This document shows positions 1 through 6,704 of a stretch of DNA of 8,325 nucleotides, piece after piece. Source of the stretch: Bacteroidia bacterium (lineage in GTDB: Bacteria > Bacteroidota > Bacteroidia > B-17B0 > Aurantibacillaceae); assembly GCA_026418315.1 (NCBI GenBank), contig JAOABO010000082.1:1-8325 (forward strand), given 5' to 3'. The notes below the pieces were generated by a model that searched no databases, was not told where the DNA came from, and saw nothing but the letters and a program-made list of their open reading frames with translations. Position numbers and translations under genes: made by a program. The number at the start of each line of letters is the position of its first letter. Within the stretch, counting starts at the first letter, position 1.

Positions 1-786
1 GTATCGGAGAGTTAAAAAACCGGGTAAATAATATACTGTATTAGGGATAAGGGATGGTAATATTTTTTTGGGATTATTTTCTTTTGTATCCTCGTATGTT
101 AGTCCCATCTTCTTATAAACCTCCAGATAATTTTCTACCGGCTCCTCAAAATAGGCAACACCTTTATAATAATTAAACTTTCTATGCGGCTCATATCTCA
201 ACAAATGTCCGTTGACATGATGAACTAATTTTTTTTGAGATGGTACAAATTCTACATATTGAACAAAGGTATCTTTTTCCAACTGATACGGCATTTTTAC
301 AACAAAAAAATGATCTATTCCGTTTCCATTCAAATAAATAGCTTGCTGAAACCGAACAATTAAATCTGGTTCTCTTGAACTAACCGAACGAATCATTTCC
401 TGATAAGACAGCAATGTATCTTTTGCAGGACAATTATTTTCAATCCAATTTAAAATTTTTTCCTTTTCACCAGCAGTCAGAATAATTTCATTGTCAAACC
501 TCGTATAATTTGTATCTGCAGGCCATGGAGGCATATAATTGCTTTGAATAGCAAAACGAACTTTATTGGCATGTTGTTTAATATCCGAATATGAAATCAA
601 ATTAAACGGAGCGGCCTCGCCGGTTTTATGACAAACTGCACATTTTTTATGAACAATTGGTGCAACTTCTTCAAAATCTATGCTTTTCTCTGAATTTTTC
701 TGATTTGAACAACTTTGTGATAATATAATAGAATAAAAAACAAGTATTGATATTAAACAAATCCTTTGTAAAAATTTAAAAACCAT
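1..786 (-). CDS. Lipoprotein with haem c site and PHM-like copper monooxygenase region (3' end cut by window edge)
   Basis: An open frame runs from the ATG at 784-786 to the window edge without a stop, so only the first 262 residues are visible. The N-terminus is hydrophobic (about residues 9-25) and ends at Ser-Gln-Ser-Cys26, a relaxed lipobox, suggesting an exported lipoprotein. A haem c site CAVCH lies at residues 49-53, and MPPW at 85-88 probably supplies the axial Met85. This fits a small c-type cytochrome domain at about 37-125. From about 155 the sequence resembles copper type II ascorbate-dependent monooxygenase (PHM-like) proteins: KLVHHVNGH at 186-194, with His189/His190 as candidate copper ligands, and YLPGF near 253-257. 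The rest of the copper domain should lie outside the window. The start overlaps the end of the DUF420 gene by 11 nt, suggesting translational coupling. The haem site is seen directly; the oxidase or monooxygenase role is inferred and the substrate is unknown. Confidence 0.78.
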   Translation of the reverse strand, partial: MVFKFLQRICLISILVFYSIILSQSCSNQKNSEKSIDFEEVAPIVHKKCAVCHKTGEAAPFNLISYSDIKQHANKVRFAIQSNYMPPWPADTNYTRFDNEIILTAGEKEKILNWIENNCPAKDTLLSYQEMIRSVSSREPDLIVRFQQAIYLNGNGIDHFFVVKMPYQLEKDTFVQYVEFVPSQKKLVHHVNGHLLRYEPHRKFNYYKGVAYFEEPVENYLEVYKKMGLTYEDTKENNPKKILPSLIPNTVYYLPGFLTLRY

Positions 787-1351
787 AGTATGGCTTTAAA
801 AATACATATACAACAGGCCCTGTTAAACATACATACAGCCACAGTGGATATGCCCATCTTACCAATTTTTTATGCTCTGCAAACTTTTTATCTAATCCAT
901 AGTAAAACGATAGTAATACTAATGGAAAAGTAATGGCAGCCAGCACAATATGAGAAATCAATATAAACAAATATATTGGGCGAATGCTTTGTACGACTGC
1001 TAGCTCTTCGTTTTCCAAACTACCGTTGTGATTAACATCTCCAAAAACAGTTTCTGGTAAAAAGAAATGGGCTACTACATAAGAAACCAAAAACAATGCG
1101 CTCAGTACAAATGCCGTGAGATTAATTTTTTTATGCAATTCTACTTTTTTGTTTTTAATTGCCCATAATGAAATGAGAAGCAATACAAAAGATGTTGAAT
1201 TGAGTAAAGCATTTACCAATGGTAAAGTATAAATAATAGACGGAATATTAGTTGGTGGTGTAATTAATTTTCTGTTCAATATCACAACCACTAATAACAC
1301 TACAACGGATAAAATACTCACTACAATTTTTACTGTTTTTTCATTCTTCAT
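776..1351 (-). CDS. DUF420 family integral membrane protein
   Basis: This 191-residue protein has five hydrophobic segments: about residues 7-25, 39-65, 78-98, 125-150 and 164-184. The pattern and the spaced histidines (His73 in ELHKK, His95, His134 in ISHI, His160 in AEHKK) match the DUF420 family, which includes the haem-copper oxidase assembly factor CtaM/YozB of Firmicutes. In Bacteroidota such genes usually sit near cytochrome oxidase or SCO genes. An assembly or haem/copper-handling role is therefore plausible but not proven. The loop before the fourth membrane segment carries an EF-hand-like sequence at 105-116 (DVNHNGSLENEE). I chose the ATG at 1349-1351; an in-frame TTG nine codons upstream only adds residues before the first helix. 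The gene follows metH by 63 nt on the same strand with no clear terminator between, and its end overlaps the start of the cytochrome lipoprotein gene. Confidence 0.85.
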   Translation of the reverse strand: MKNEKTVKIVVSILSVVVLLVVVILNRKLITPPTNIPSIIYTLPLVNALLNSTSFVLLLISLWAIKNKKVELHKKINLTAFVLSALFLVSYVVAHFFLPETVFGDVNHNGSLENEELAVVQSIRPIYLFILISHIVLAAITFPLVLLSFYYGLDKKFAEHKKLVRWAYPLWLYVCLTGPVVYVFLKPYYGF

Positions 1352-1414
1352 AAAAATTTTTGCCTGCAAATATGTCAAACATTTTTTGAATGGATATGTA
1401 ATTTCTCTTACAAA

Positions 1415-4400
1415 TTATTTATATCCAAGAATGGGCATTAACCATCTTTCTGCCTCTTCTACATTCATTCCTTTTCTTTTAGCATAATCTTCTACCTGAT
1501 CTTTATTAATTTTTCCAACACTAAAATAATGTGCCTGCGGGTGTGCAAAATACAAGCCACTTACCGATGCCGTAGGATACATCGCCATGTTTTCTGTGAG
1601 CGTTATGCCGGCATTTTTTTCTGTTTGCAACAATTGCCAAATGATTAATTTTTCTGTATGATCGGGTTGTGCCGGATAACCAGGAGCAGGACGAATACCT
1701 CTGTACTTTTCTTGTATTAATTCTTCGTTTGTAAAATTTTCTTCTGGAACATAAGCCCAATATTTTTTTCTTACCTGTAAGTGTAAATATTCTGCTAATG
1801 CTTCTGCCAGACGATCGGCAATCACTTTTACCATGATAGAACGATAGGTGTCGTTTTTACTTTCATAATAGCTCACTATCTCGTCTTGCCCAATACCAGT
1901 AGTTACTGCAAAAGCACCGATGTAATCTTGTTTGTCAGGATGAATAAAATCTGACAAGGCAATATTGAATTGTCCTGCGGGCTTTTTAGTTTGCTGTCTT
2001 AAGGTATGTAATATCAATTTTTGATTTAAATGATTGACTTCGATATCATCCACATTGATTCTTCTGGCTGGAAAAATGCCAAATACAGCATTAGCACTTA
2101 ACCATTGTTTTTTGATGATATCATTCAGCATCTTTTGCCCGTCGTTAAAAAGTTTTTGTGCTTCTTCTTTTTTTGCGGGGTCTTCTAAAATTTTTGGATA
2201 TACACCTTTCATTTCCCATGCATGAAAAAAGGGCGTCCAATCAATGTATTGAGCAATGGTTTCTAATGCAATGTTTTTAAGGGTAAATACACCTTGATGT
2301 TTAGGAATTGGAATTTCATACGCATTCCAATTTATGGAATAATGATTTTTTCTTGCTTCTTCAAAAGGAAGGAAGATGGATAAATTTTTTTCTTTATTGA
2401 AATTGCTCCTCAATTGCTCATATTCGGATTTTATTTTTTTAATAAATTCATGCTTTTGTTCTTTTGACAATAATGAAGAAACTACAGGTACCGATTTAGA
2501 AGCATCATTAACATGCACTACAGGATGAGAATAATGAGGAGCAATTTTTAAAGCAGTGTGAATCTTGGAAGTAGTAGCACCACCAATCAGCAAGGGTTTG
2601 TTTAAACCTAAACGTTCCATTTCCTTAGCCACATGAATCATTTCATCTAATGAAGGTGTAATCAATCCGCTTAAACCAATGATATCTGCATTTTCTTCTT
2701 TGGCACGTTCTATAATTTTTTCGGCTGGTACCATAACGCCCAAATCAACAATGTCGTAGTTATTACATGCCAATACTACACCTACTATATTTTTTCCTAT
2801 ATCATGCACATCACCTTTTACGGTGGCTAATAATATTTTTCCCTTTTTTTCTCCTTTGGTTTGTTGAGCTAATAAAAAGGGTTGTAAATAAGCAACGGCT
2901 TTCTTCATCACACGGGCACTTTTCACTACTTGAGGTAAAAACATTTTACCGCTTCCAAACAAATCACCTACCACGTTCATCCCATCCATCAAAGGGCCTT
3001 CTATTACTTTTAAAGGGTCACCTAATTTTACTCGTGCTTCTTCTGTGTCTTTTTCAATATATTCGTCTATGCCTTTTATCAAAGCGTGCTTCAAACGTTC
3101 TTCTACGGGTAAATTTCTCCATTCGTTTTCTTTACCTTTGATTTTAGCAGAGGGGTCTTTGCTTTGTTGTTCTTTTATTTCTTCTGCTTTTGCAATAAGT
3201 TTTTCGGCAGCATCATCGCTTCGGTCAAACAACACATCCTCAATTAATTGCAAAAGCTCCTTATCAATCGTTTCATACACCACTATTTGCGATGGATTTA
3301 CAATACCCATATCCATTCCGTATCGAATACCATGATATAAAAATGCCGCATGGATGGCCTCTCTTACTGTATCGTTTCCTCTGAACGAAAAAGACACATT
3401 GCTTACACCGCCGCTTACTTTAGCATAAGGTAAATTTTCTTTTATCCATTTAGTGGCTTCAAAAAAATCAATTGCATTACGGCGATGTTCTTCCATTCCT
3501 GTGGCTACAGGGAAAATATTGGGATCAAAAATAATATCTTCAGGCGGAAAGTTCAGATGATTGACTAAAATGGTATATGCTCTTTTGCAAATTTCTATTC
3601 TACGCTCTAATGTATCGGCTTGTCCTTTTTCATCAAAGGCCATAACAATTACTGCTGCTCCGTATTTTCGGATGATTTTGGCTTGCCGTATGAATTCTTC
3701 TTCGCCACTTTTTAGAGAAATGGAATTAACAATACATTTACCTTGAGTGTGTTGCAAGGCAGCTTCTATAATATCAAATTTAGAGGAATCAATCATAATA
3801 GGTACGCGGGCAATGTCGGGTTCAGATGCAATGAAATTAAGAAAAGTGGTCATTGTTTTGATACCATCAATCATTGCCTCGTCCATACAAATGTCAATGA
3901 CCTGTGCTCCTCCTTCTACCTGTTCTCTTGCTATGTTTAATGCTTCCGGATAATTTTCTTCTTTTATTAGTCGTAAAAATTTTTTTGAACCGGTTACATT
4001 GGTTCGCTCTCCAATGTTCATAAAATTACTATCGGGACGCAATACAACGGCTTCTAATCCTGATAAACGTAAGTATTGGGGTTGTGGTTGTATTTTTCTT
4101 GGCTTGCCGGCTTTGGCGTGTTTAGCAATGTGAGCAATATGTTCGGGGGTAGTACCACAACAGCCGCCTACAATATTTACCAATCCGCTTTCAATAAAGT
4201 CGCAGATGTAATGAGACATTGTTTCGGGTGTTTCATCATATTCTCCAAATTGATTGGGCAAACCGGCATTTGGATAAGCGCTGATATAAAAAGAAGATTT
4301 ATTGGCTAATTCTTCAATGTACGGACGCATTTCTTTTGCTCCTAATGCACAGTTTAATCCGATACTGATGATAGGCGCATGAGATACAGAAATGAGAAAT

Positions 4401-4477
4401 GCTTCTACTGTTTGACCTGACAGTGTTCTGCCACTGGCATCGGTGATGGTACCTGAAATCATAATGGGTAATTCCAC
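1415..4477 (-). CDS. metH: MetH C-terminal fragment: rest of homocysteine barrel, folate, B12 and AdoMet domains
   Basis: The long second frame can be opened at a GTG at 4475-4477, but that codon is an internal valine of the ancestral protein. The same frame continues 20 codons upstream to the break. Numbering from the GTG, it holds the end of the homocysteine domain with zinc ligands Cys43 and Cys106-Cys107 (GGCCGTTP). Next come the pterin-binding domain starting at FMNIGERTNVTGS (about 152), the cobalamin cap (LPQVVKSARVMKKAV), the B12 signature DVHDIGKN with lower-ligand His558, and GLSGLITPSLDEM. The AdoMet-binding reactivation domain has RPAPGYPAQPDH and ends at 1020 in GYK. These domains are complete and look under normal constraint. 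Translated alone from the GTG, the homocysteine domain would lack half its barrel, so methionine synthase activity would not be expected without frame correction. Confidence 0.85.
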   Translation of the reverse strand: MELPIMISGTITDASGRTLSGQTVEAFLISVSHAPIISIGLNCALGAKEMRPYIEELANKSSFYISAYPNAGLPNQFGEYDETPETMSHYICDFIESGLVNIVGGCCGTTPEHIAHIAKHAKAGKPRKIQPQPQYLRLSGLEAVVLRPDSNFMNIGERTNVTGSKKFLRLIKEENYPEALNIAREQVEGGAQVIDICMDEAMIDGIKTMTTFLNFIASEPDIARVPIMIDSSKFDIIEAALQHTQGKCIVNSISLKSGEEEFIRQAKIIRKYGAAVIVMAFDEKGQADTLERRIEICKRAYTILVNHLNFPPEDIIFDPNIFPVATGMEEHRRNAIDFFEATKWIKENLPYAKVSGGVSNVSFSFRGNDTVREAIHAAFLYHGIRYGMDMGIVNPSQIVVYETIDKELLQLIEDVLFDRSDDAAEKLIAKAEEIKEQQSKDPSAKIKGKENEWRNLPVEERLKHALIKGIDEYIEKDTEEARVKLGDPLKVIEGPLMDGMNVVGDLFGSGKMFLPQVVKSARVMKKAVAYLQPFLLAQQTKGEKKGKILLATVKGDVHDIGKNIVGVVLACNNYDIVDLGVMVPAEKIIERAKEENADIIGLSGLITPSLDEMIHVAKEMERLGLNKPLLIGGATTSKIHTALKIAPHYSHPVVHVNDASKSVPVVSSLLSKEQKHEFIKKIKSEYEQLRSNFNKEKNLSIFLPFEEARKNHYSINWNAYEIPIPKHQGVFTLKNIALETIAQYIDWTPFFHAWEMKGVYPKILEDPAKKEEAQKLFNDGQKMLNDIIKKQWLSANAVFGIFPARRINVDDIEVNHLNQKLILHTLRQQTKKPAGQFNIALSDFIHPDKQDYIGAFAVTTGIGQDEIVSYYESKNDTYRSIMVKVIADRLAEALAEYLHLQVRKKYWAYVPEENFTNEELIQEKYRGIRPAPGYPAQPDHTEKLIIWQLLQTEKNAGITLTENMAMYPTASVSGLYFAHPQAHYFSVGKINKDQVEDYAKRKGMNVEEAERWLMPILGYK

Positions 4478-4535
4478 ATGTTTTTCTTCAAATACGTTCA
4501 GTGCTGCATAAATAGCCGCTTTTGCATTAAGCGTA

Positions 4536-5117
4536 TCAAAAGATGGTTTCTATCAATAAAATATCTGCTCCGCCATCTATTAATCCACGAATTTGTTCGG
4601 CGTAAGCGTTGCTTAATTCCTGAAAAGTAATGGCACGATATTCCGGGCGGGCAACATCGGGAGAAAGTGAGAGTGTTCGATTAGTAGGGCCGATGGCACC
4701 GGCTACAAACTTTGGTGTTTGTTCAAAAGTGAGATTGTTTTCAAGGTAAAATTGTGTAATAGCATTGTGGGCTAATTGTGCAGCTTTGTAATTAATTTCA
4801 TAAGCATAATCTTGCATGTCATAATCGGCTAACGAAATACGTTGAGCGTTGAATGTATTGGTTTCAATAATATCTGCACCGGCCTGTAAATACTGCAAAT
4901 GGATAGATTGAATAATTTGTGGTTGTGTAATGACCAAAATATCATTATTACCTTTTATTTCTTTATGCCAATTTTGAAACTGTTTTCCACGATAATCAGA
5001 TTCTGACAATTTGTGTTTTTGAATCATGGTACCCATGGCACCATCTATCACTAATATCCGTTGTTCTAATTCTTTTCGCAGTGCTTGTTGAATATGAGAG
5101 GAAGTTTGTATTTTCAT
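4536..5117 (-). CDS. metH: MetH N-terminal fragment: first half of homocysteine methyltransferase barrel
   Basis: This frame encodes 193 residues from ATG 5115-5117 to the UGA at 4536-4538. It carries hallmarks of the start of the homocysteine S-methyltransferase barrel: VIDGAMGTM near residue 23, the SDYRG segment, ADIIETNTFNAQ near 80-91, AGAIGPTNRTLS near 140-151, and LLIETIF at the break. The three zinc-binding cysteines lie beyond the stop, so this piece alone should be inactive. It is not the natural gene split seen in some Bacteroidota, where the entire homocysteine domain (about 330 residues) forms one protein, because the break falls inside the barrel. The start is well supported: the conserved family region begins soon after it, and a Bacteroidota-type -7 element lies about 30 nt upstream. 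Confidence 0.85.
   Translation of the reverse strand: MKIQTSSHIQQALRKELEQRILVIDGAMGTMIQKHKLSESDYRGKQFQNWHKEIKGNNDILVITQPQIIQSIHLQYLQAGADIIETNTFNAQRISLADYDMQDYAYEINYKAAQLAHNAITQFYLENNLTFEQTPKFVAGAIGPTNRTLSLSPDVARPEYRAITFQELSNAYAEQIRGLIDGGADILLIETIF
4538..4541 (-). other. Frameshift site in metH (extra base in a four-base A/T run)
   Basis: In the mRNA sense the bases read ATC-TTT-TGA-TAC. With one T fewer they read ATC-TTT-GAT-ACG, which continues the conserved MetH sequence as I-F-D-T. The break is therefore exactly one base in a TTTT run. TTT-TGA is also a string on which a P-site tRNA-Phe could slip +1 onto another UUU, as at the prfB CUU-UGA site. However, the purine-rich GGCGGAG lies more than 20 nt upstream, too far to act like the prfB stimulator. 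The position is secure; the cause is not. Confidence 0.85.
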
Positions 5118-5146
5118 AAGTTAAATACAGATTACATATTTTAAGG

Positions 5147-5154
5147 CAAATGTA
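5147..5154 (-). promoter_or_regulatory. Candidate metH promoter, -7 element TACATTTG
   Basis: On the minus strand this reads TACATTTG, a full match to the Bacteroidota -7 consensus TAnnTTTG, 29 nt upstream of the metH ATG. It predicts a short 5' leader of about 20-25 nt. No good TTTG is found 19 nt further upstream, so the -33 half is weak. Confidence 0.5.
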
Positions 5155-5210
5155 AAGGAAGTTTTTCAAAAGTAGAAGGATTTGTTTTGAAGAGTTACCG
5201 TTCATGTTAA

Positions 5211-5240
5211 TTTAGGTATTCATTATATATATTATTATTG
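5211..5240 (+). promoter_or_regulatory. Candidate mscL promoter (TTTA - 18 nt - TATTATTG)
   Basis: TATTATTG at 5233-5240 matches TAnnTTTG at five of six fixed positions, and TTTA at 5211-5214 sits 18 nt before it. The start would lie near 5245, giving a leader of about 20 nt. The string TATTATTGCCA (5233-5243) recurs exactly at the nuclease-gene promoter (6691-6701). A second possibility, TTTG 5186-5189 with TAATTTAG 5208-5215, cannot be excluded. Confidence 0.4.
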
Positions 5241-5264
5241 CCACGAAATATTTAAATATTTATT

Positions 5265-5654
5265 ATGAGCATGATTCAGGAATTCAAAAAATTTGCATTA
5301 AAAGGTAATGTTATTGACTTAGCCGTTGGGGTAGTGATAGGAGGTGCTTTTGGAAAAATAGTGGCTTCGCTGGTAGAGGATATAATTACTCCGGCAGTTT
5401 TAGCGCCTGCATTGAAAGCCGCTCACTTGAGCAACTTACATGATTTGGTTATACCTGGAACTGCTATTAAATACGGAAATTTCTTATCTAATTGTATTTC
5501 ATTTTTAATAGTTGCATGGAGTTTATTTTTGGTTATTAAAGCTATCAATAAATTCAATAAAAAACAATCATCAGAAACACCTCCTCCTCCCCCTCCTACA
5601 AAAGAAGAGATTCTTCTCACAGAAATCAGAGATATATTGAAATCTAAAAATTAG
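5265..5654 (+). CDS. mscL: MscL, large-conductance mechanosensitive channel
   Basis: This homopentameric inner-membrane channel opens under membrane tension and releases solutes during hypo-osmotic shock. The 129-residue product opens with the family N-terminal helix (MSMIQEFKKFALKGNVIDLAVGVVIG), followed by the pore helix TM1 (about 15-45) with conserved Gly22 and Gly26. A short periplasmic loop at about 46-70 precedes TM2 (about 73-97). The C-terminal cytoplasmic bundle helix TKEEILLTEIRDILK is almost the same as in E. coli MscL. The first ATG (5265) is preferred over the ATG two codons later because it gives the MSxIxEF start typical of the family. A run of six prolines (106-111) forms the linker before the C-terminal helix. 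The gene is divergent from metH and 58 nt upstream of the DUF3078 gene; no strong terminator is seen between them, so some co-transcription is possible. Confidence 0.96.
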   Translation: MSMIQEFKKFALKGNVIDLAVGVVIGGAFGKIVASLVEDIITPAVLAPALKAAHLSNLHDLVIPGTAIKYGNFLSNCISFLIVAWSLFLVIKAINKFNKKQSSETPPPPPPTKEEILLTEIRDILKSKN

Positions 5655-5712
5655 ATATATCAGCTAAACAAAAACATTATCGTATATTTAATTTTTACTC
5701 AAAAAATTGATT

Positions 5713-6672
5713 ATGAAAAAAATTTTGTCAATCATCGGTATTGGATTATTGTTTTCAGCGTATTCTAAAAACTTGAGTGATAATGATACAACTAAAATCT
5801 GGAAATCATCAGGTTTTGTTGGTATAAATTTTAGTCAAACAGCATTGAGCAATTGGCAGGGTGGAGGACAGGATAATGTAGCATTCAATAGTGTACTGGA
5901 TTATCAGATAATTTACAAAAAAAATAAACACACATGGTTAAATAAATGGTATGGAAACTATGGCTTAATGCGAACCGGCTCGGATAAATTATTCAAAAAA
6001 AATGCTGATCAGTTATTATTTATTTCCAAGTATAATTTGGATGCATGGAATAAATTTTTCTTTTATTCTGCCATGTTGGATTTCCGAACACAGTTTGCTC
6101 CGGGATACAATTACAAAGGAGATTCAATCATCGGACGTGCTATTTCTGATTTTTTCTCGCCGGCCTATTTACAATTGGCAATTGGTATAGATTATAAATC
6201 CGTTGAATATTTTTCTATGACACTTTCTCCATTAGCTGGTAAAATGACCTTTGTAAGCCGCCAGTATCTTGCAGATGCCGGGGCCTATGGAGTAGAGAAA
6301 GCAGAATACGATCCCAATACAGGGATGTTGGTTAAAGCTGGGAAAAAGATAAGAGGAGAGTTTGGAGGTAGATTAACTTTCAGATTGAAAAAAGATTTGA
6401 ATAAAGTGGTCAGTTGGGATGCTTATTTGGACTTGTTTAGTAATTATTTAAAGAATCCGCAAAATATTGATGTTGTTTTTAATAGTTTAATTACCATCAA
6501 ACTGACTAAAATTTTTACCATCACGATTATGAATCAAATGCTATATGATGATGATGTTAAAATTATCAGAGATTGGAATAAAGATGGCAAATACGATAAT
6601 CCTAATGATATTAATGGTCCAAGGTTACAGATATTGAGTACATTTGGAATTGGCTTGGGATACAAGTTTTGA
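5713..6672 (+). CDS. DUF3078 domain protein, putative outer-membrane beta-barrel
   Basis: The 319-residue product starts with MKKILS and a hydrophobic stretch to about residue 17, a likely signal peptide. After it comes the DUF3078 signature: a Trp-containing segment (KIWKSSGFVGINFSQ), then LSNWQGGGQDN, with many alternating aromatic/polar strands over the rest. It ends in GIGLGYKF, a terminal aromatic residue as in many outer-membrane barrel proteins. DUF3078 is largely confined to Bacteroidota and has no established function; outer-membrane location is inferred from the signal peptide and strand pattern. Near the C-terminus a Ca2+-loop-like DWNKDGKYDNPN occurs at 287-298. I use the ATG at 5713 rather than an in-frame TTG two codons earlier because MKKILS is a standard signal-peptide start. 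The stop overlaps the -33 box proposed for the next gene. Confidence 0.82.
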   Translation: MKKILSIIGIGLLFSAYSKNLSDNDTTKIWKSSGFVGINFSQTALSNWQGGGQDNVAFNSVLDYQIIYKKNKHTWLNKWYGNYGLMRTGSDKLFKKNADQLLFISKYNLDAWNKFFFYSAMLDFRTQFAPGYNYKGDSIIGRAISDFFSPAYLQLAIGIDYKSVEYFSMTLSPLAGKMTFVSRQYLADAGAYGVEKAEYDPNTGMLVKAGKKIRGEFGGRLTFRLKKDLNKVVSWDAYLDLFSNYLKNPQNIDVVFNSLITIKLTKIFTITIMNQMLYDDDVKIIRDWNKDGKYDNPNDINGPRLQILSTFGIGLGYKF

Positions 6673-6698
6673 TGACAATGTTGTAATGTGTATTATTG
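6668..6698 (+). promoter_or_regulatory. Candidate promoter of the ExoIII-type nuclease gene (TTTG - 19 nt - TATTATTG)
   Basis: TTTG at 6668-6671, overlapping the stop codon of the DUF3078 gene, is followed after exactly 19 nt by TATTATTG at 6691-6698. This is near-consensus for Bacteroidota. The ATG is only seven bases past the last G, so transcription should begin at or within a few bases of the start codon. Confidence 0.5.
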
Positions 6699-6704
6699 CC
6701 ATTT

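Larger units (their letters stand above)
1415..5117 (-). pseudogene. metH: metH, cobalamin-dependent methionine synthase, interrupted by one frameshift
   Basis: MetH transfers the methyl group of 5-methyltetrahydrofolate to homocysteine through methylcobalamin in the cytoplasm, giving methionine and tetrahydrofolate. The locus is 3703 nt, one base more than 1234 codons. Removing one base from the AAAA run at 4538-4541 (TTTT in the mRNA sense) restores ETIF-DTLNAK and yields 1233 residues, close to the 1227 of E. coli MetH. All four modules are present in the usual order: homocysteine/zinc barrel, pterin-binding barrel, cobalamin cap and Rossmann domain, and AdoMet reactivation domain. Zinc ligands (Cys256, Cys319, Cys320), the cobalamin His (771) and the reactivation motif RPAPGYP are intact. 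No other damage is visible, so a sequencing or assembly error, a very recent mutation or +1 recoding all remain possible. Calling it a pseudogene is provisional; identity as metH is very secure. Confidence 0.9.

Noticed and set aside
2034..3940. Several plus-strand open frames opposite metH
   Set aside because: They lie antisense to strongly conserved MetH codons, have Ser/Leu/Phe-rich compositions typical of shadow frames, and resemble no known family.
4475..4477. GTG as a genuine start of a separate C-terminal MetH protein
   Set aside because: The codon is an internal valine in the middle of the homocysteine barrel, the frame is conserved 20 codons upstream of it, and the break does not match a domain boundary.
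5118..5264. Possible cobalamin or SAM riboswitch upstream of metH
   Set aside because: The gap to mscL is only 147 nt, shared by two divergent promoters, and the predicted metH leader is about 25 nt. I see no B12-box or SAM-riboswitch core sequence.
5642..5656. Perfect inverted repeat ATCTAA-AAA-TTAGAT at the mscL stop codon as a terminator
   Set aside because: The stem is six base pairs, five of them A/T, and no T run follows, so it is unlikely to terminate transcription.
6696..6704. Upstream TTG start for the nuclease gene
   Set aside because: It lies inside the predicted -7 box, and the family's conserved N-terminus starts at the ATG at 6705. Similar upstream TTG starts at 5707 and 1376-1378 were set aside for the same kind of reason: the ATG gives the expected N-terminus.
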